A DNA stretch of 64,000 bases from CAWBBA01 sp963741625 (GTDB lineage Bacteria; Desulfobacterota; Desulfomonilia; Desulfomonilales; Desulfomonilaceae). Where the stretch lies: NCBI GenBank assembly GCA_963741625.1, contig CAVUIT010000019.1:1-64000 (forward strand), given 5' to 3'. Shown piece by piece: positions 26,035-34,848 of the stretch. Within the stretch, counting starts at the first letter, position 1; each line of letters begins with the position of its first letter. The notes below the pieces were generated by a model. It saw only the letters and a program-made list of their open reading frames with translations, searched no databases and was not told the DNA's origin. The translations under genes were made by a program, and so were the position numbers.

Positions 26035-26988
26035 ATGAACCGATACTGGACCTATTTCCTGTCGGCTGCGGGCCTTGCAGTCCTCATCGCAATCGGCTTA
26101 TTCGCGGGTCCGTTTATCCTTTATTTGGGCATGCGGGTTATGATCCTTGCGATTTTTGCCCTTGGGTACAATCTACTCCTGGGTAGGACGGGCCTGCTTT
26201 CTTTCGGACACGCGGCCTTCTATGCCACTGGAGCTTACGGACTGGCTCTGACGTCGATCCACCTGAACCCTCATCCGCTTCTGGGGATATTTCTCGGTGT
26301 GGTCGCTGCGGCATTGCTGGCACTGATCATCGGCTTTTTCTGCGTGCGCCACACGGAAATCTATTTCGCCATGCTGACCTTGGCCTTTGGCATGATGGTC
26401 TTTTCTCTTATGTGGAACGTGCGCAGCGTCACGGGCGGAGATGACGGGCTTTACGGCATTACACGCACCGCCATTTCACTCGGCTTTTTCAAAATTCCGA
26501 TAGTCAAGCAATATCAATACTATTTTGTCGTCCTCTTCTTCTTCGTGCTGAGCATCTTCTTGACCCATCGCATCTACAAATCGCCGTTCGGTCTGGTCCT
26601 TGCCGGCATCAGGGAAAATCATGTCCGCACGGAATTTGCCGGCTTGGCGGTCAAGCGCTACCGGCTCGGAGCGTTTGTCGTGTCAGGAGCTTTCGCCGGA
26701 CTTGCCGGAGCCCTGGCCGTGATGCTCGACAGCAACATCACCCCGTTCGCCGCCCACTGGAGTCATTCGTCGGTGCCGGTATTGGTGAGCCTCATAGGAG
26801 GCTTGCAGACGTTTGCCGGCCCGCTGGCGGGGAGTATCGTGTTCCTGGTGCTGAGGGAAGTTGTTCAGCGGTTCACTGACAACTGGATGTTCTGGTTTGG
26901 AATACTCTTGCTGGCTATTATCATGGGATTCCGAGGGGGAATCGTTGGATCGACGGCAGATCTTTTCAAAAGATATTCCCGGGTATGA
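26035..26988 (+). CDS. livM: Branched-chain amino-acid-type ABC permease LivM
   Basis: An intact 317-residue permease. It has the family hallmark YNLLLGRTGLLSFGHAAFYATGAYG near the N-terminus, SVTGGDDGLYGI, and the cytoplasmic coupling stretch GLVLAGIRENHVRTEFAGLAVKRYRLGAFVVSGAFAGLAGAL. It starts at the first base after the livH stop, so expression is coupled. About nine transmembrane segments are visible. Confidence 0.93.
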   Translation: MNRYWTYFLSAAGLAVLIAIGLFAGPFILYLGMRVMILAIFALGYNLLLGRTGLLSFGHAAFYATGAYGLALTSIHLNPHPLLGIFLGVVAAALLALIIGFFCVRHTEIYFAMLTLAFGMMVFSLMWNVRSVTGGDDGLYGITRTAISLGFFKIPIVKQYQYYFVVLFFFVLSIFLTHRIYKSPFGLVLAGIRENHVRTEFAGLAVKRYRLGAFVVSGAFAGLAGALAVMLDSNITPFAAHWSHSSVPVLVSLIGGLQTFAGPLAGSIVFLVLREVVQRFTDNWMFWFGILLLAIIMGFRGGIVGSTADLFKRYSRV

Positions 26989-27024
26989 AGCCCGTTTTGG
27001 TTACGCCTGACAGGAAATGCGAAT

Positions 27025-27786
27025 ATGACTGAGACTCTTCTGGACGTCCGCAAACTTAATAAGGCTTTCGGCATGGTGGTTACGGCCAAGGATCTGGATT
27101 TCACCCTTGAGCGCGGGGTCCTGACCTCCATTATCGGCCCCAACGGCGCAGGTAAATCCACCCTGATCAATCTGCTCACCGGTTCACTGGCTCCTGATTC
27201 CGGGGAGATCTGGTTCCAGGGCCGTGACATTACGCATGAGCCTATCCACCGCCGAGTGAGGCAAGGGTTGTGCCGTTCCTTTCAGGTCGTGAATGTCTTC
27301 AGCAACCTCACTCTGTTCGAGAACGTGGCTATCCCGGTGCTTTCGGTGAAAAGAAAGGCCCGCAGCATGCTCCGGCCGGTGACAGGCTACAAGGAAGTTC
27401 AGGGAGAGGTGGAAAAAATCCTGGAGCGAGTTGGACTCCTGGACCAGAGCCACGTGGTAGCCCAGGCTCTTTCACATGGGGACCAGCGGCTTCTCGAGGT
27501 GGCGATTGCGCTTGCGGCCAAACCCCGGCTGCTCTTCCTGGACGAGCCCACAGCAGGAATGAACCCGGTGGAGAGAACCAGAATTCTCCAAACCATCCGG
27601 CAGCTTGCCCAGACCGGAGATGTCACCTTCGTCATTGTCGAGCACGACATGGACATTGTTTTCGCTTTGTCGGAGCGAATCATCGCCTTGCATCGCGGAG
27701 AGATCATAGGCGACGGCTCAGAGGAGCAAATCAAGATGAATCCTCAAGTGCGCGAGGTTTACCTGGGTGAAGAGGTTACAGCCTGA
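27025..27786 (+). CDS. livG: ABC transporter ATP-binding protein LivG
   Basis: An intact 253-residue ATPase: Walker A GPNGAGKST, signature-like LSHGDQRLLEVAIAL, Walker B RLLFLDEPTAGMN and switch EHDMD. The C-terminal extension (IALHRGEIIGDGSEEQIKMNPQVREVYLGEE) is typical of LivG. The signature has SHGDQ in place of SGGQQ, common in this subfamily. The stop codon overlaps the livF start by one base (TGATG). Confidence 0.93.
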   Translation: MTETLLDVRKLNKAFGMVVTAKDLDFTLERGVLTSIIGPNGAGKSTLINLLTGSLAPDSGEIWFQGRDITHEPIHRRVRQGLCRSFQVVNVFSNLTLFENVAIPVLSVKRKARSMLRPVTGYKEVQGEVEKILERVGLLDQSHVVAQALSHGDQRLLEVAIALAAKPRLLFLDEPTAGMNPVERTRILQTIRQLAQTGDVTFVIVEHDMDIVFALSERIIALHRGEIIGDGSEEQIKMNPQVREVYLGEEVTA

Positions 27787-28484
27787 TGCTGCAAGTAAAA
27801 GGGATCAACACCTACTATGGCGCCGCCCATGTGCTCCAAAAAGTCACCCTTGAAGTGAAAAAAGGCGAAGCGGTAGCCCTGCTCGGGCGCAACGGGATGG
27901 GAAAGACCACTACCCTGCGCTCTATTATGGGACTGACACCGGCCAGAAACGGCTCGATCCACTTGCAGGGCGAAGAAATCCGCAAGCTGCCGCCCTACGT
28001 CATCGCAAAGCGGGGGGTGAGCTATATACCGGATGATTTGCGTATTTTCCCGGATCTCACTTGCGAGGAAAATCTGGAGATCGCCCGCCGAGTGTGCAAG
28101 CGCCCCGGTTACTGGACGAAGGAAAAAGTCGAATCACTCTTCCCCATGTTGGCGGAACGCCGCAAGCAAAAGGGCTCCAGCTTTTCCGGTGGAGAAAAGA
28201 AGATGCTGAGCCTGGGCCGTTCGCTCATGATGAACCCGGCTTTGATCCTTTTGGACGAACCTTCAGAAGGTCTTGCGCCGCTGATTGTCCGCAAGCTTGT
28301 GGAGACCATTCGCGAGATACGCAGCCACGGGGTCACCATATTGCTGGCAGATCAAAACTTGAAATTCTGCATTGAGGTGTGTGATCGGGGTTATATCATC
28401 GAGAAGGGGACTATTGTGCACGAGGGAAGCATGGAGAAGATCTGGTGTGACGAAGGAGTGGTTAAACGCTACCTCGCGCTGTAA
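27786..28484 (+). CDS. livF: ABC transporter ATP-binding protein LivF
   Basis: An intact 232-residue ATPase beginning MLQVKGINTYYGAAHVL. It has Walker A GRNGMGKTT, a signature FSGGEKKMLSLGRSLM, Walker B LILLDEPSEGLAP and the LivF-type end IIEKGTIVHEGS...VVKRYLAL. With LivG it energises the LivHM channel. This closes the operon: a 224-base gap follows, with only a weak GC-rich hairpin (CCTTGC/GCAAGG near 28535-28562). Confidence 0.93.
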   Translation: MLQVKGINTYYGAAHVLQKVTLEVKKGEAVALLGRNGMGKTTTLRSIMGLTPARNGSIHLQGEEIRKLPPYVIAKRGVSYIPDDLRIFPDLTCEENLEIARRVCKRPGYWTKEKVESLFPMLAERRKQKGSSFSGGEKKMLSLGRSLMMNPALILLDEPSEGLAPLIVRKLVETIREIRSHGVTILLADQNLKFCIEVCDRGYIIEKGTIVHEGSMEKIWCDEGVVKRYLAL

Positions 28485-28708
28485 TACGAATTTGTCTGTA
28501 AGGACGGAAGAATTGGGCCGAACGTTGTTGTAAAGCCTTGCCCTGCGAGCCCCTTCGCAAGGATGCTAGCCGTCACCGGGAGCGCCATTTCTCCACGAGA
28601 AATGACGATGCCGGCGAATGTTAGAATTTCTTGGAGGGGGTGTGGGGGAACCTTCTTTGCAAAGTAGGTTAACCCACTCTTACCTCTTTCATTAGGGAGG
28701 CACGGTCA

Positions 28709-29101
28709 ATGAAGATTCTCGTAGGATACGACGGTACCGTTCAAGCTAAGCTGGCTCTGGAAGTAACCAAGAAACATGCGCAGGCATTCAAGGCTGAAGT
28801 TTACGTGGTGAAGTCTCTGATGGGCGCGGCGGACACCACCACGGAAGAGATCAAGCAAGCCCAAGACGAATTGGAATATGCCAAGGGATTTTTTGCAGAA
28901 AGTGGAGTCCCCGTTGAAACTCATCTTCTAATCCGTGGGTTGAGTCCGGGGGAAGACCTCGTGTGGTTTGCCAAGGAACACGATGTGGACGAGATCGTGG
29001 TGGGGGTAAAAAAGACCTCCGCTGTGGGTAAAATCATTTTCGGGTCCAACGCTCGTCACGTGATTCTCAATGCACATTGCCCGGTTGTCAGCGCCAAATA
29101 A
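28709..29101 (+). CDS. UspA-family universal stress protein
   Basis: A 130-residue single-domain protein starting at the ATG at 28709 behind AGGGAGG. N-terminal MKILVGYDGTVQAKLALE and C-terminal IVVGVKKTSAVGKIIFGSNARHVILNAHCPVVSAK include the Usp ATP-binding pattern G-x2-G-x9-G-[ST]-like (VGK...GSNARHV). It is probably cytosolic and may bind ATP. There is no operon partner: an ABC exporter lies 370 bases downstream with repeats between. Confidence 0.9.
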   Translation: MKILVGYDGTVQAKLALEVTKKHAQAFKAEVYVVKSLMGAADTTTEEIKQAQDELEYAKGFFAESGVPVETHLLIRGLSPGEDLVWFAKEHDVDEIVVGVKKTSAVGKIIFGSNARHVILNAHCPVVSAK

Positions 29102-29147
29102 CCTTGGTCCGCAAATAAAACCTGTAACAGTTCATCCCGGAGATGGC

Positions 29148-29325
29148 TGAGATCGCAGAGATTGTGTTTTCTCTGCATTTCTTCGAGGTGAGACATAGCG
29201 CTTTCCGGTCTGTGACGGTGCAGACTACACCGGCCAAGCTGCGTAGCCCCGCGGCTTAATTGCTGTGTGCAAGCCATTTTTCGTCTCTGCGTTCTCGGCG
29301 CACTCTGCGGTGAATCCTGCCTGCT
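29148..29325. repeat. Two CGCAGAG-type repeat copies between usp and the exporter gene
   Basis: GAGATCGCAGAGATTGTGTT and TTCTCTGC occur at about 29148-29178, and TCTCTGCGTTCTCGGCGCA followed by CTCTGCGGTGAATCC occurs at about 29283-29318. They match the copies at 4425-4482 and 32881-32920. No coding sequence is evident in 29102-29471. Confidence 0.6.
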
Positions 29326-29471
29326 GAAGGCTTACCGAAGGAAATAGACTCTGTCTGGTCCCAAGCCCTTGCAATTCCACAGTTGCTGTCCGACAATTCT
29401 TGAAATTCCATCTCAGACCTGCAATCCTTACATCTAAATGGTTGGACTCAGATTCCGCGACAGGGTGACTA

Positions 29472-31214
29472 ATGGAAGACTATACCAAGAACAAGTTGTT
29501 TCTCGAATACTTAAAAGCGCTGTTTAATCAAGCGGGAATTAGAGCTTTCTTTGCCATTGCTGTATTGATTGCTCTTGGACTTACCGAGGGAATTAGCTTA
29601 CTTATGCTGATCCCTTTTCTGCAATTAATCGGAATCGGTGAATCGACGCCTACGGGGATTGTCGCGGTAATCGGACAAGTATGGAACTATACCGGGCTTC
29701 CACTGAACTTGCCTGCAGTGCTGGCCGTCTATGTAGCAATAATCTCTGTATTTGCTCTAATACAACGAGGATCCACCATACTCAATTCGAAGCTGTCCCA
29801 TGCATTCACTCGCAAACTGCGTGATGATTTGTTCAGATCAATGGCCCGCGTTCAGTGGCTCCGTTTTATTCAGATCAGAGGGTCGGACATCAACCACGTG
29901 ATGACATCAAACCTCACCTCAGTGGATAATGGAACTTACGGCCTATTTGCCCTGATTAGCAGCGTCTTTGTTGTCCTGGTCAATATAGGGATAGCCATGA
30001 TGTTGTCTTTTCCTCTCACCTGCGTGGCTATGGTCAGTTCCGGCCTCCTGCTTTTGGTCCTCAGGCCTCTCAATCGCCGGTCCTACTCGCTTGGGGAGGA
30101 GTGGCGCCAGACTATGGGAGCATTATTCGGCGTATTGATGGAGCATCTCGCCGGGATGAAAGTGGCCAAGAGCTTCGGGGCTGAAGATAGGCACATCCGG
30201 AGTTTCTGCTCACTGAGCGGCAATCTTGAGCAACAGGCCAACCGCTACGCAGGGATTCTCTCCTCCACAAGCATGTATTACGAAATTGGCGGAGTGGTCG
30301 TCCTGAGTATTTTCTTTCTTATCGGAGTGGAAGTTCTTCAAATTGCTGCCGCCACGCTGCTGATTATGGTTTTTCTGTTTGCCAGACTTGTGCCCCAATT
30401 CTCTTGGATGCAGCGAACATGGCAGGGAATCCTCAATATGCTGCCGGCTTATAAAGCGGTGCTGGAAATGGCCGACAAGTTTCACGCGGCTGAGGAACAA
30501 CCGGCATCCGGTCAGGTGGAACCCATCGACCTCAGGCACGGGATAGAGTTCCGTGATGTATCTTTCCGCTATGACAAGGAAGACCCCAATTTTATCTTGA
30601 ACATGATTGATCTGACCCTCCCTGCTTTGAAGACAACAGTTATTCTTGGGCCTTCAGGTGGCGGCAAGAGCACTTTTGCGGACCTGCTGATAGGTTTGTT
30701 GACGCCGGATCTTGGGCAGGTCCTTATTGACGGCAAAAGGCTGGAAGGAAACGTGCTCCATGCCTGGCGCAAATCAGTCGGGTACGTTCCTCAGGAAAGT
30801 TTGTTGTTCCATGAGACATTGCAGGACAATATGCGCTGGGCTTCGCCTGACAGCTCAGAAGAGGACATCTGGGAAGCGCTGCGACTGGCCGCGGCCGAGG
30901 ACTTTGTCAGAGCGTTGCCCGAGGGGCTGAACACAATCCTTGGGGATCGCGGGGTAAGGCTTTCAGGTGGGCAGCGACAAAGGATTGCTCTGGCAAGGGC
31001 CCTGTTGAGGAACCCCACACTGCTGCTGCTGGATGAAGCGACGAGCAATCTGGACAGCGAAAACGAGCAACGGATCTTTCAAGCTCTCCAACAGCTTCGG
31101 GGAACGATGACGGTGGTGTTTATCTCGCACAGGCCGTCTGCAGTGCAATGCGCGGACCAGGTTGTGGTAATCGAAGGTGGGCGTGTAGCGCCTCGAACAA
31201 CATATTCGCAGTAA
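29472..31214 (+). CDS. ABC exporter with fused membrane and ATPase domains (MsbA-like)
   Basis: An intact 580-residue half-transporter. The N-terminal six-helix membrane domain spans ~15-310 (ALGLTEGISLLMLIPFL, SSVFVVLVNIGIAMMLSF, YYEIGGVVVLSIFFLIGVEVL). The ATPase domain spans ~345-575 with Walker A GPSGGGKST, Q-loop YVPQESLLF, signature LSGGQRQRIALARALL, Walker B LLLLDEATSNLD and switch VFISHRPS. It acts as a homodimer in the inner membrane, and lipids, peptides or drugs are possible cargo. No accessory genes are nearby. The start ATG at 29472 has no obvious strong ribosome site. Confidence 0.9.
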   Translation: MEDYTKNKLFLEYLKALFNQAGIRAFFAIAVLIALGLTEGISLLMLIPFLQLIGIGESTPTGIVAVIGQVWNYTGLPLNLPAVLAVYVAIISVFALIQRGSTILNSKLSHAFTRKLRDDLFRSMARVQWLRFIQIRGSDINHVMTSNLTSVDNGTYGLFALISSVFVVLVNIGIAMMLSFPLTCVAMVSSGLLLLVLRPLNRRSYSLGEEWRQTMGALFGVLMEHLAGMKVAKSFGAEDRHIRSFCSLSGNLEQQANRYAGILSSTSMYYEIGGVVVLSIFFLIGVEVLQIAAATLLIMVFLFARLVPQFSWMQRTWQGILNMLPAYKAVLEMADKFHAAEEQPASGQVEPIDLRHGIEFRDVSFRYDKEDPNFILNMIDLTLPALKTTVILGPSGGGKSTFADLLIGLLTPDLGQVLIDGKRLEGNVLHAWRKSVGYVPQESLLFHETLQDNMRWASPDSSEEDIWEALRLAAAEDFVRALPEGLNTILGDRGVRLSGGQRQRIALARALLRNPTLLLLDEATSNLDSENEQRIFQALQQLRGTMTVVFISHRPSAVQCADQVVVIEGGRVAPRTTYSQ

Positions 31215-32460
31215 AAGATGAGGCTCAAAAAGATGGAGGGCTGGCCTACAGCTGCGATGTAGATCGACAAGGTGTCTTTACGGATGCGAGAGGTGTGTAG
31301 GAAGAGGATGAACTGAGAGCTGAATCGCACCGAATCGAGAGAGCAACGAGAACAGTGGAATGCCGTTCCCGTTGGTCTACCGCATTCTACACGATGCTGG
31401 AGTCAACTCTTAGTGGCCCTGGCAGAGAATCGGAGGAGCTGAAGTCGAACTCAGGAATTTTCTAAGGGAAATTGCTATTGGACAATTCGACGGCATTCAT
31501 CCTACCCTCTCAAAGGCCTCAAAGATCAGACGTCTCGTTCGGCCACTCTCTGATTCGGATAAACTGTCGGGTGGTCGCACTCGCTCCTGGTGCCACGAAA
31601 CCCGTGATCGGCAGATAGAATTGCATCGGGTTTCACCGGGCTGAAGGCAAGGTTATGTTTTGCATAGGAGACATCTCAGAAAGCCATGTTCCTGACGCGC
31701 TACACAGAAAATCTGGACAAACACTGGACCTGACGTCACGAGCCTGTCAAGCCATCATTCCGACACTACCAGATAAAGTCGATGTGTGCGTCATATTGAC
31801 TCCAATCTTGGCTCCAATTATGGACTCCAGGACAAGAAAACCAGATATGTGGTTTAGCCTGCGGCTCTCCGCAGCAGTTGGGTGTTCCTTCACCCAGACG
31901 CCTTGTCCAACTGTGTATATTTCCAAGTGAGGAGTGCGATTATCCCGATTGCAATTGCTACGACCACTGTGGAAGCGAGCTGGATGACCTCATTGATTTG
32001 CTTTGGCCCAACAGAGGGTCTATGCTGTAATCCATCGGAGGTCCTTCCGTGAGGAGGTCAACATCCTTGCCCCCCTGTTGTGGGTGATTTTGGGTATAGA
32101 TCAGGTATACGCTTGGCTTCTCTCTAGGGAAGATTTTGGTGCCGGTCAGGACATATCGTGAGAAGCGCGTATTTTACAAAACCCAAACGTCCCGAAGAAA
32201 AAGGAGATTCGCTATGCTGAGCTATAACCTTGCCCTCGTGCCTTAGTCAAGTGGAATTTTCGCTGCTTGCCCCTCAATAGGCCGCTCTGTACTTGCGAAA
32301 GCTGAACTCTCCGACCATCTGCGGGCAGCGCAGCGGCGAACAGTTGACCGGAGAGCCGCCGGAGAAGTATTGTCCTGCACAGCGTGGCGGTGGCTGACCG
32401 GTGTTGCTAGGCAAACCGTCTACCAGAAGCCGAAGTCCAACAGAGGAAGGGGGAACCACA
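31215..32460. other. Long stretch without an intact gene; possible decayed remnants
   Basis: About 1.25 kb with no intact gene. On minus, around 32160-31885, the frame TGTKIFPREKPSVYLIYTQ...DYSIDPLL followed after a phase change by INEVIQLASTVVVAIAIGIIALLTWKY looks like a small protein ending in a membrane segment. Its N-terminus is missing or broken. On plus, a strong AAAAAGGAG site precedes an ATG at 32215 that opens only a 10-codon frame before TAG, perhaps another damaged gene. The 91-residue plus frame at 31655-31930 does not look coding. Confidence 0.4.
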
Positions 32461-32850
32461 ATGTCCGACTGATAGATACCAACGAGGGTGGGAAAAACTC
32501 AAAGAAGTCGATGGGGAAGCAGGCGAGCGTGTCATGGAGAGTCTCAAAGACATCGCGCCTGACCTGGCTCGATATGTGATCGAGTTCCCATTCGGGGATG
32601 TGTACAGCCGCCCGGGGCTGGACTTGAAATCACGGGAGATCGCGGCGGTGGCAGCGCTGACCACGCTTGGCAATGCCACGCCGCAATTAAAGGTACACAT
32701 TCTGGTGCGCTAAATGTCGGTTTGTCCCGCCAGGAGGTTGTTGAAATCATCATCCAGATGGCCGTGTACGCGGGATTTCCCGCGGCCATAAACGGGATGT
32801 CCGCGGCCAAGGAAGTCTTTCAGGAGCGAGACGAGAAGGGGCTGAGTTAA
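32461..32850 (+). pseudogene. Carboxymuconolactone-decarboxylase-family gene, frame broken twice
   Basis: The ATG at 32461 lies behind GGAAGGGGGAACC, a strong ribosome site. After MSD the frame meets TGA-TAG. One base later the protein reads DRYQRGWEKLKEVDGEAGERVMESLKDIAPDLARYVIEFPFGDVYSRPGLDLKSREIAAVAALTTLGNATPQLKVHI, then changes phase near 32703 to GALNVGLSRQEVVEIIIQMAVYAGFPAAINGMSAAKEVF and stops at 32848-32850. This is the full CMD fold of ~128 residues. The typical CxxC of AhpD peroxidases is absent, so it belongs with the gamma-carboxymuconolactone decarboxylase-like group of unknown substrate. Confidence 0.75.
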
Positions 32851-32880
32851 AGAACCCCGCGCAAAGGCGGAAGAAAGAAT

Positions 32881-32920
32881 TAACCGCAGAGTGCGCAGAG
32901 GACGCAGAGAGAAAAAATAG
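32881..32920. repeat. CGCAGAG-type dispersed repeat
   Basis: ACCGCAGAGTGCGCAGAGG followed by ACGCAGAGAGAAAAAAT. This is the reverse-oriented counterpart of the copies at 4425-4482 and 29283-29318. No gene is seen in 32851-33420 apart from this repeat. Confidence 0.65.
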
Positions 32921-33420
32921 CTTAAAGACAGAAGGATTGCCTTCAATGCAATCGGTGCCCCACAGATTGGTGGCTGGCTTCCAGCCTGTCCATTGGGAAT
33001 ACGGGCAACGATCAGATGCCACCAAATCGTTTTTTTTCCGCATTACTCTTGCGAATCGCTCTGAGACTAATGATCACGTCAATATTCCTCTGCCGTAGCG
33101 GTCCGACAAAAAGCGCTAAACATTCGCTCTGCGGTGAAATCAACAGCAGCAGCTATCGCCGTGACAGTCGCACGCGGCCGATAGGATCTCGTCACGTATT
33201 CGGCTTTCACACGCTATCTGTCGGCTTTCCATGTGGCAATGCTGGGCAGATTCGATTTCTGAAATCAGACGTTCCAGGCCCAGACACCTGAATCGGTCGC
33301 CTTGATTTTCCTTTCACGCCTTTCGTCAGGGGCACCCATTGTCAAACCTCCTAAGAAATCTTCTCTTGTCCGTATAGATGACGCGGAGACCGGAATGATT
33401 CAATTCTTGTGGAGGCCTAT

Positions 33421-33458
33421 TTACAAAATTGTAACCCAAGACACTTACATTTTTGTAA
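33421..33458 (+). promoter_or_regulatory. Twin TTACA-N4-TGTAA palindromes upstream of nifH
   Basis: TTACA-AAAT-TGTAA at 33421-33434 and TTACA-TTTT-TGTAA at 33445-33458 are two perfect 5-bp-arm dyads whose starts are 24 bases apart. They lie ~110 bases upstream of the sigma-54 promoter of nifH, the distance expected of an enhancer or operator. They do not match the classical NifA site TGT-N10-ACA, which I could not find in this intergenic region. Confidence 0.55.
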
Positions 33459-33568
33459 CTCCGCCTCATTAATTGGAAGATTTCCGACCTGCCACGCCAA
33501 TCTCCACAACCAAAATGACCAATCATGATGGTGCATTACAGCACGCGAGGCATTTGCCTCTGACATGT

Positions 33569-33584
33569 TGGCACACCTGTTGCT
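33569..33584 (+). promoter_or_regulatory. Sigma-54 (-24/-12) promoter of nifH
   Basis: TGGCAC-ACCTG-TTGCT matches the sigma-54 consensus, with GG (33570-33571) and GC (33582-33583) separated by exactly ten bases. Transcription should begin near 33595, giving a leader of about 28 bases before the nifH ATG at 33623. Confidence 0.9.
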
Positions 33585-33622
33585 TATACCCCGACAGAAT
33601 TCAACGAAAGGCGGAGGCCAAC

Positions 33623-34447
33623 ATGAGAAAGATAGCGATTTACGGCAAAGGCGGCATCGGGAAGTCGACCACCACGCAGAATACGGTTGCAGGTCTGGCC
33701 GAGATGGGGCGCAAAGTCATGGTGGTCGGTTGCGACCCCAAAGCGGACTCGACCCGGCTCCTGCTCGGGGGCCTTTCCCAAAAGACGGTGCTCGACACAC
33801 TGCGGGCCGAAGGTGAAGACGTGGACCTGGAGGACATCCGTAAGACGGGTTTCAAAGGCGTCGTCTGCGTCGAATCAGGCGGGCCCGAACCAGGGGTGGG
33901 CTGTGCAGGACGCGGCATCATAACCTCCATTAACCTGCTGGAACAGCTCGGCGCCTACGCAGAGAGCGAGAAGCTCGATTACGCCTTCTACGACGTTTTG
34001 GGAGACGTGGTTTGCGGTGGCTTCGCCATGCCCATTCGTGAAGGCAAGGCCCAGGAGATCTACATCGTGGTCTCCGGTGAAATGATGGCCATGTACGCGG
34101 CCAACAACATCTGCAAGGGTATCGTCAAGTTTGCTGAAGGGGGCGGTGTGCGCCTGGGCGGACTCATTTGCAACAGCCGCAATGTGGATTACGAACAGGA
34201 GATGATCGAAGCCTTCGCGGACCTACTGGGCACTTAGATGATCCACTTCGTGCCCCGTGACAACATCGTGCAGAGGGCGGAAATCAACAGGAAAACGGTC
34301 ATCGAGTTTGATCCGGCTCACGCCCAAGCTGAGGAATACCGCACTTTGGCCAAGAAGATCGAAGAGAACAAGAGGCATGTTGTTCCCAAGCCCATGACCA
34401 CGGATGAACTCGAAAAACTTTTGATCAAGCACGGCCTGGCCGCTTAA
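33623..34447 (+). CDS. nifH: Nitrogenase iron protein NifH, with an in-frame TAG at codon 205
   Basis: The frame spans 275 codons from the ATG at 33623 (GGCGGAGG upstream). P-loop GKGGIGKS is at 8-15, cluster cysteines C94 (GVGCAGRG) and C131 (GDVVCGGF), and R97, the arginine ADP-ribosylated by DraT in some bacteria. After DLLGT, codon 205 is TAG (34235-34237) where relatives usually have Gln (CAG). The same frame then continues with MIHFVPRDNIVQRAEINRKTV to the normal C-terminus at 34447. NifH is the ATP-dependent electron donor to NifDK and is needed for FeMo-co assembly. A 204-residue product would probably be inactive. The TAG may be a real nonsense mutation, a suppressed codon or a base-call error. 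Confidence 0.92.
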
Positions 34448-34491
34448 GCGGAAATGCGCACAGACGTGAACAAAGAACAGAGGTGACGGAT

Positions 34492-34848
34492 ATGTTGATG
34501 ATCAGATCAATTGTAAGGCCCACAAAGGTGGACGAAGTATTGGCGGCGCTGATGGAAGCGGGTTTTCCGGCAGTGACCAAAGTGTCGGTGGTCGGCCGCG
34601 GCAAGCAGCGCGGCATAAAGATTGGCGAAATCACCTATGACGAGATCCCCAAGGAACTGCTCATTACCGTGGTGCCGGATTCAGATAGGGATTTTGTCAT
34701 CAAGACAGTGATCAAAGCGGCACGTACCGGAGATAAAGGCGCTTACGGCGATGGCAAAATCTTTGTGAGCCCGGTGGAGGAAGTCTACACCATTAGTTCG
34801 GGGATCAAGGAAACGGCTTCCGGCGGAATCGAAGAGGTGAAGATATGA
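34492..34848 (+). CDS. nifI1: PII-family nitrogen regulator NifI1
   Basis: A 118-residue PII-like protein starting at the ATG at 34492 (GAGGTGA seven bases upstream). It shows MIRSIVRPTKVDEVLAALMEAGFPAVTKVSVVGRGKQRGI and the C-terminal ligand motif GDKGAYGDGKIFVSPVEEVYTI. It lies between nifH and nifD, the hallmark of NifI1/NifI2 of methanogens and some anaerobic bacteria. With NifI2 it binds and inactivates NifDK when 2-oxoglutarate is low, giving ammonium switch-off. It overlaps nifI2 by four bases. Confidence 0.93.
   Translation: MLMIRSIVRPTKVDEVLAALMEAGFPAVTKVSVVGRGKQRGIKIGEITYDEIPKELLITVVPDSDRDFVIKTVIKAARTGDKGAYGDGKIFVSPVEEVYTISSGIKETASGGIEEVKI

Noticed and set aside
31655..31930. 91-codon plus-strand frame as a gene
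   Set aside because: It has no ribosome site and no recognisable or conserved-looking sequence, and lies in a low-coding region.
33300..33568. Classical NifA upstream activator sequence TGT-N10-ACA before nifH
   Set aside because: I scanned this region and found only spacings of 8, 12 or 14. I do not claim a NifA site.
34235..34237. Pyrrolysine at the nifH TAG
   Set aside because: No pyl genes are in the window and the position is normally glutamine; nothing supports a need for pyrrolysine. Kept only as a check item.
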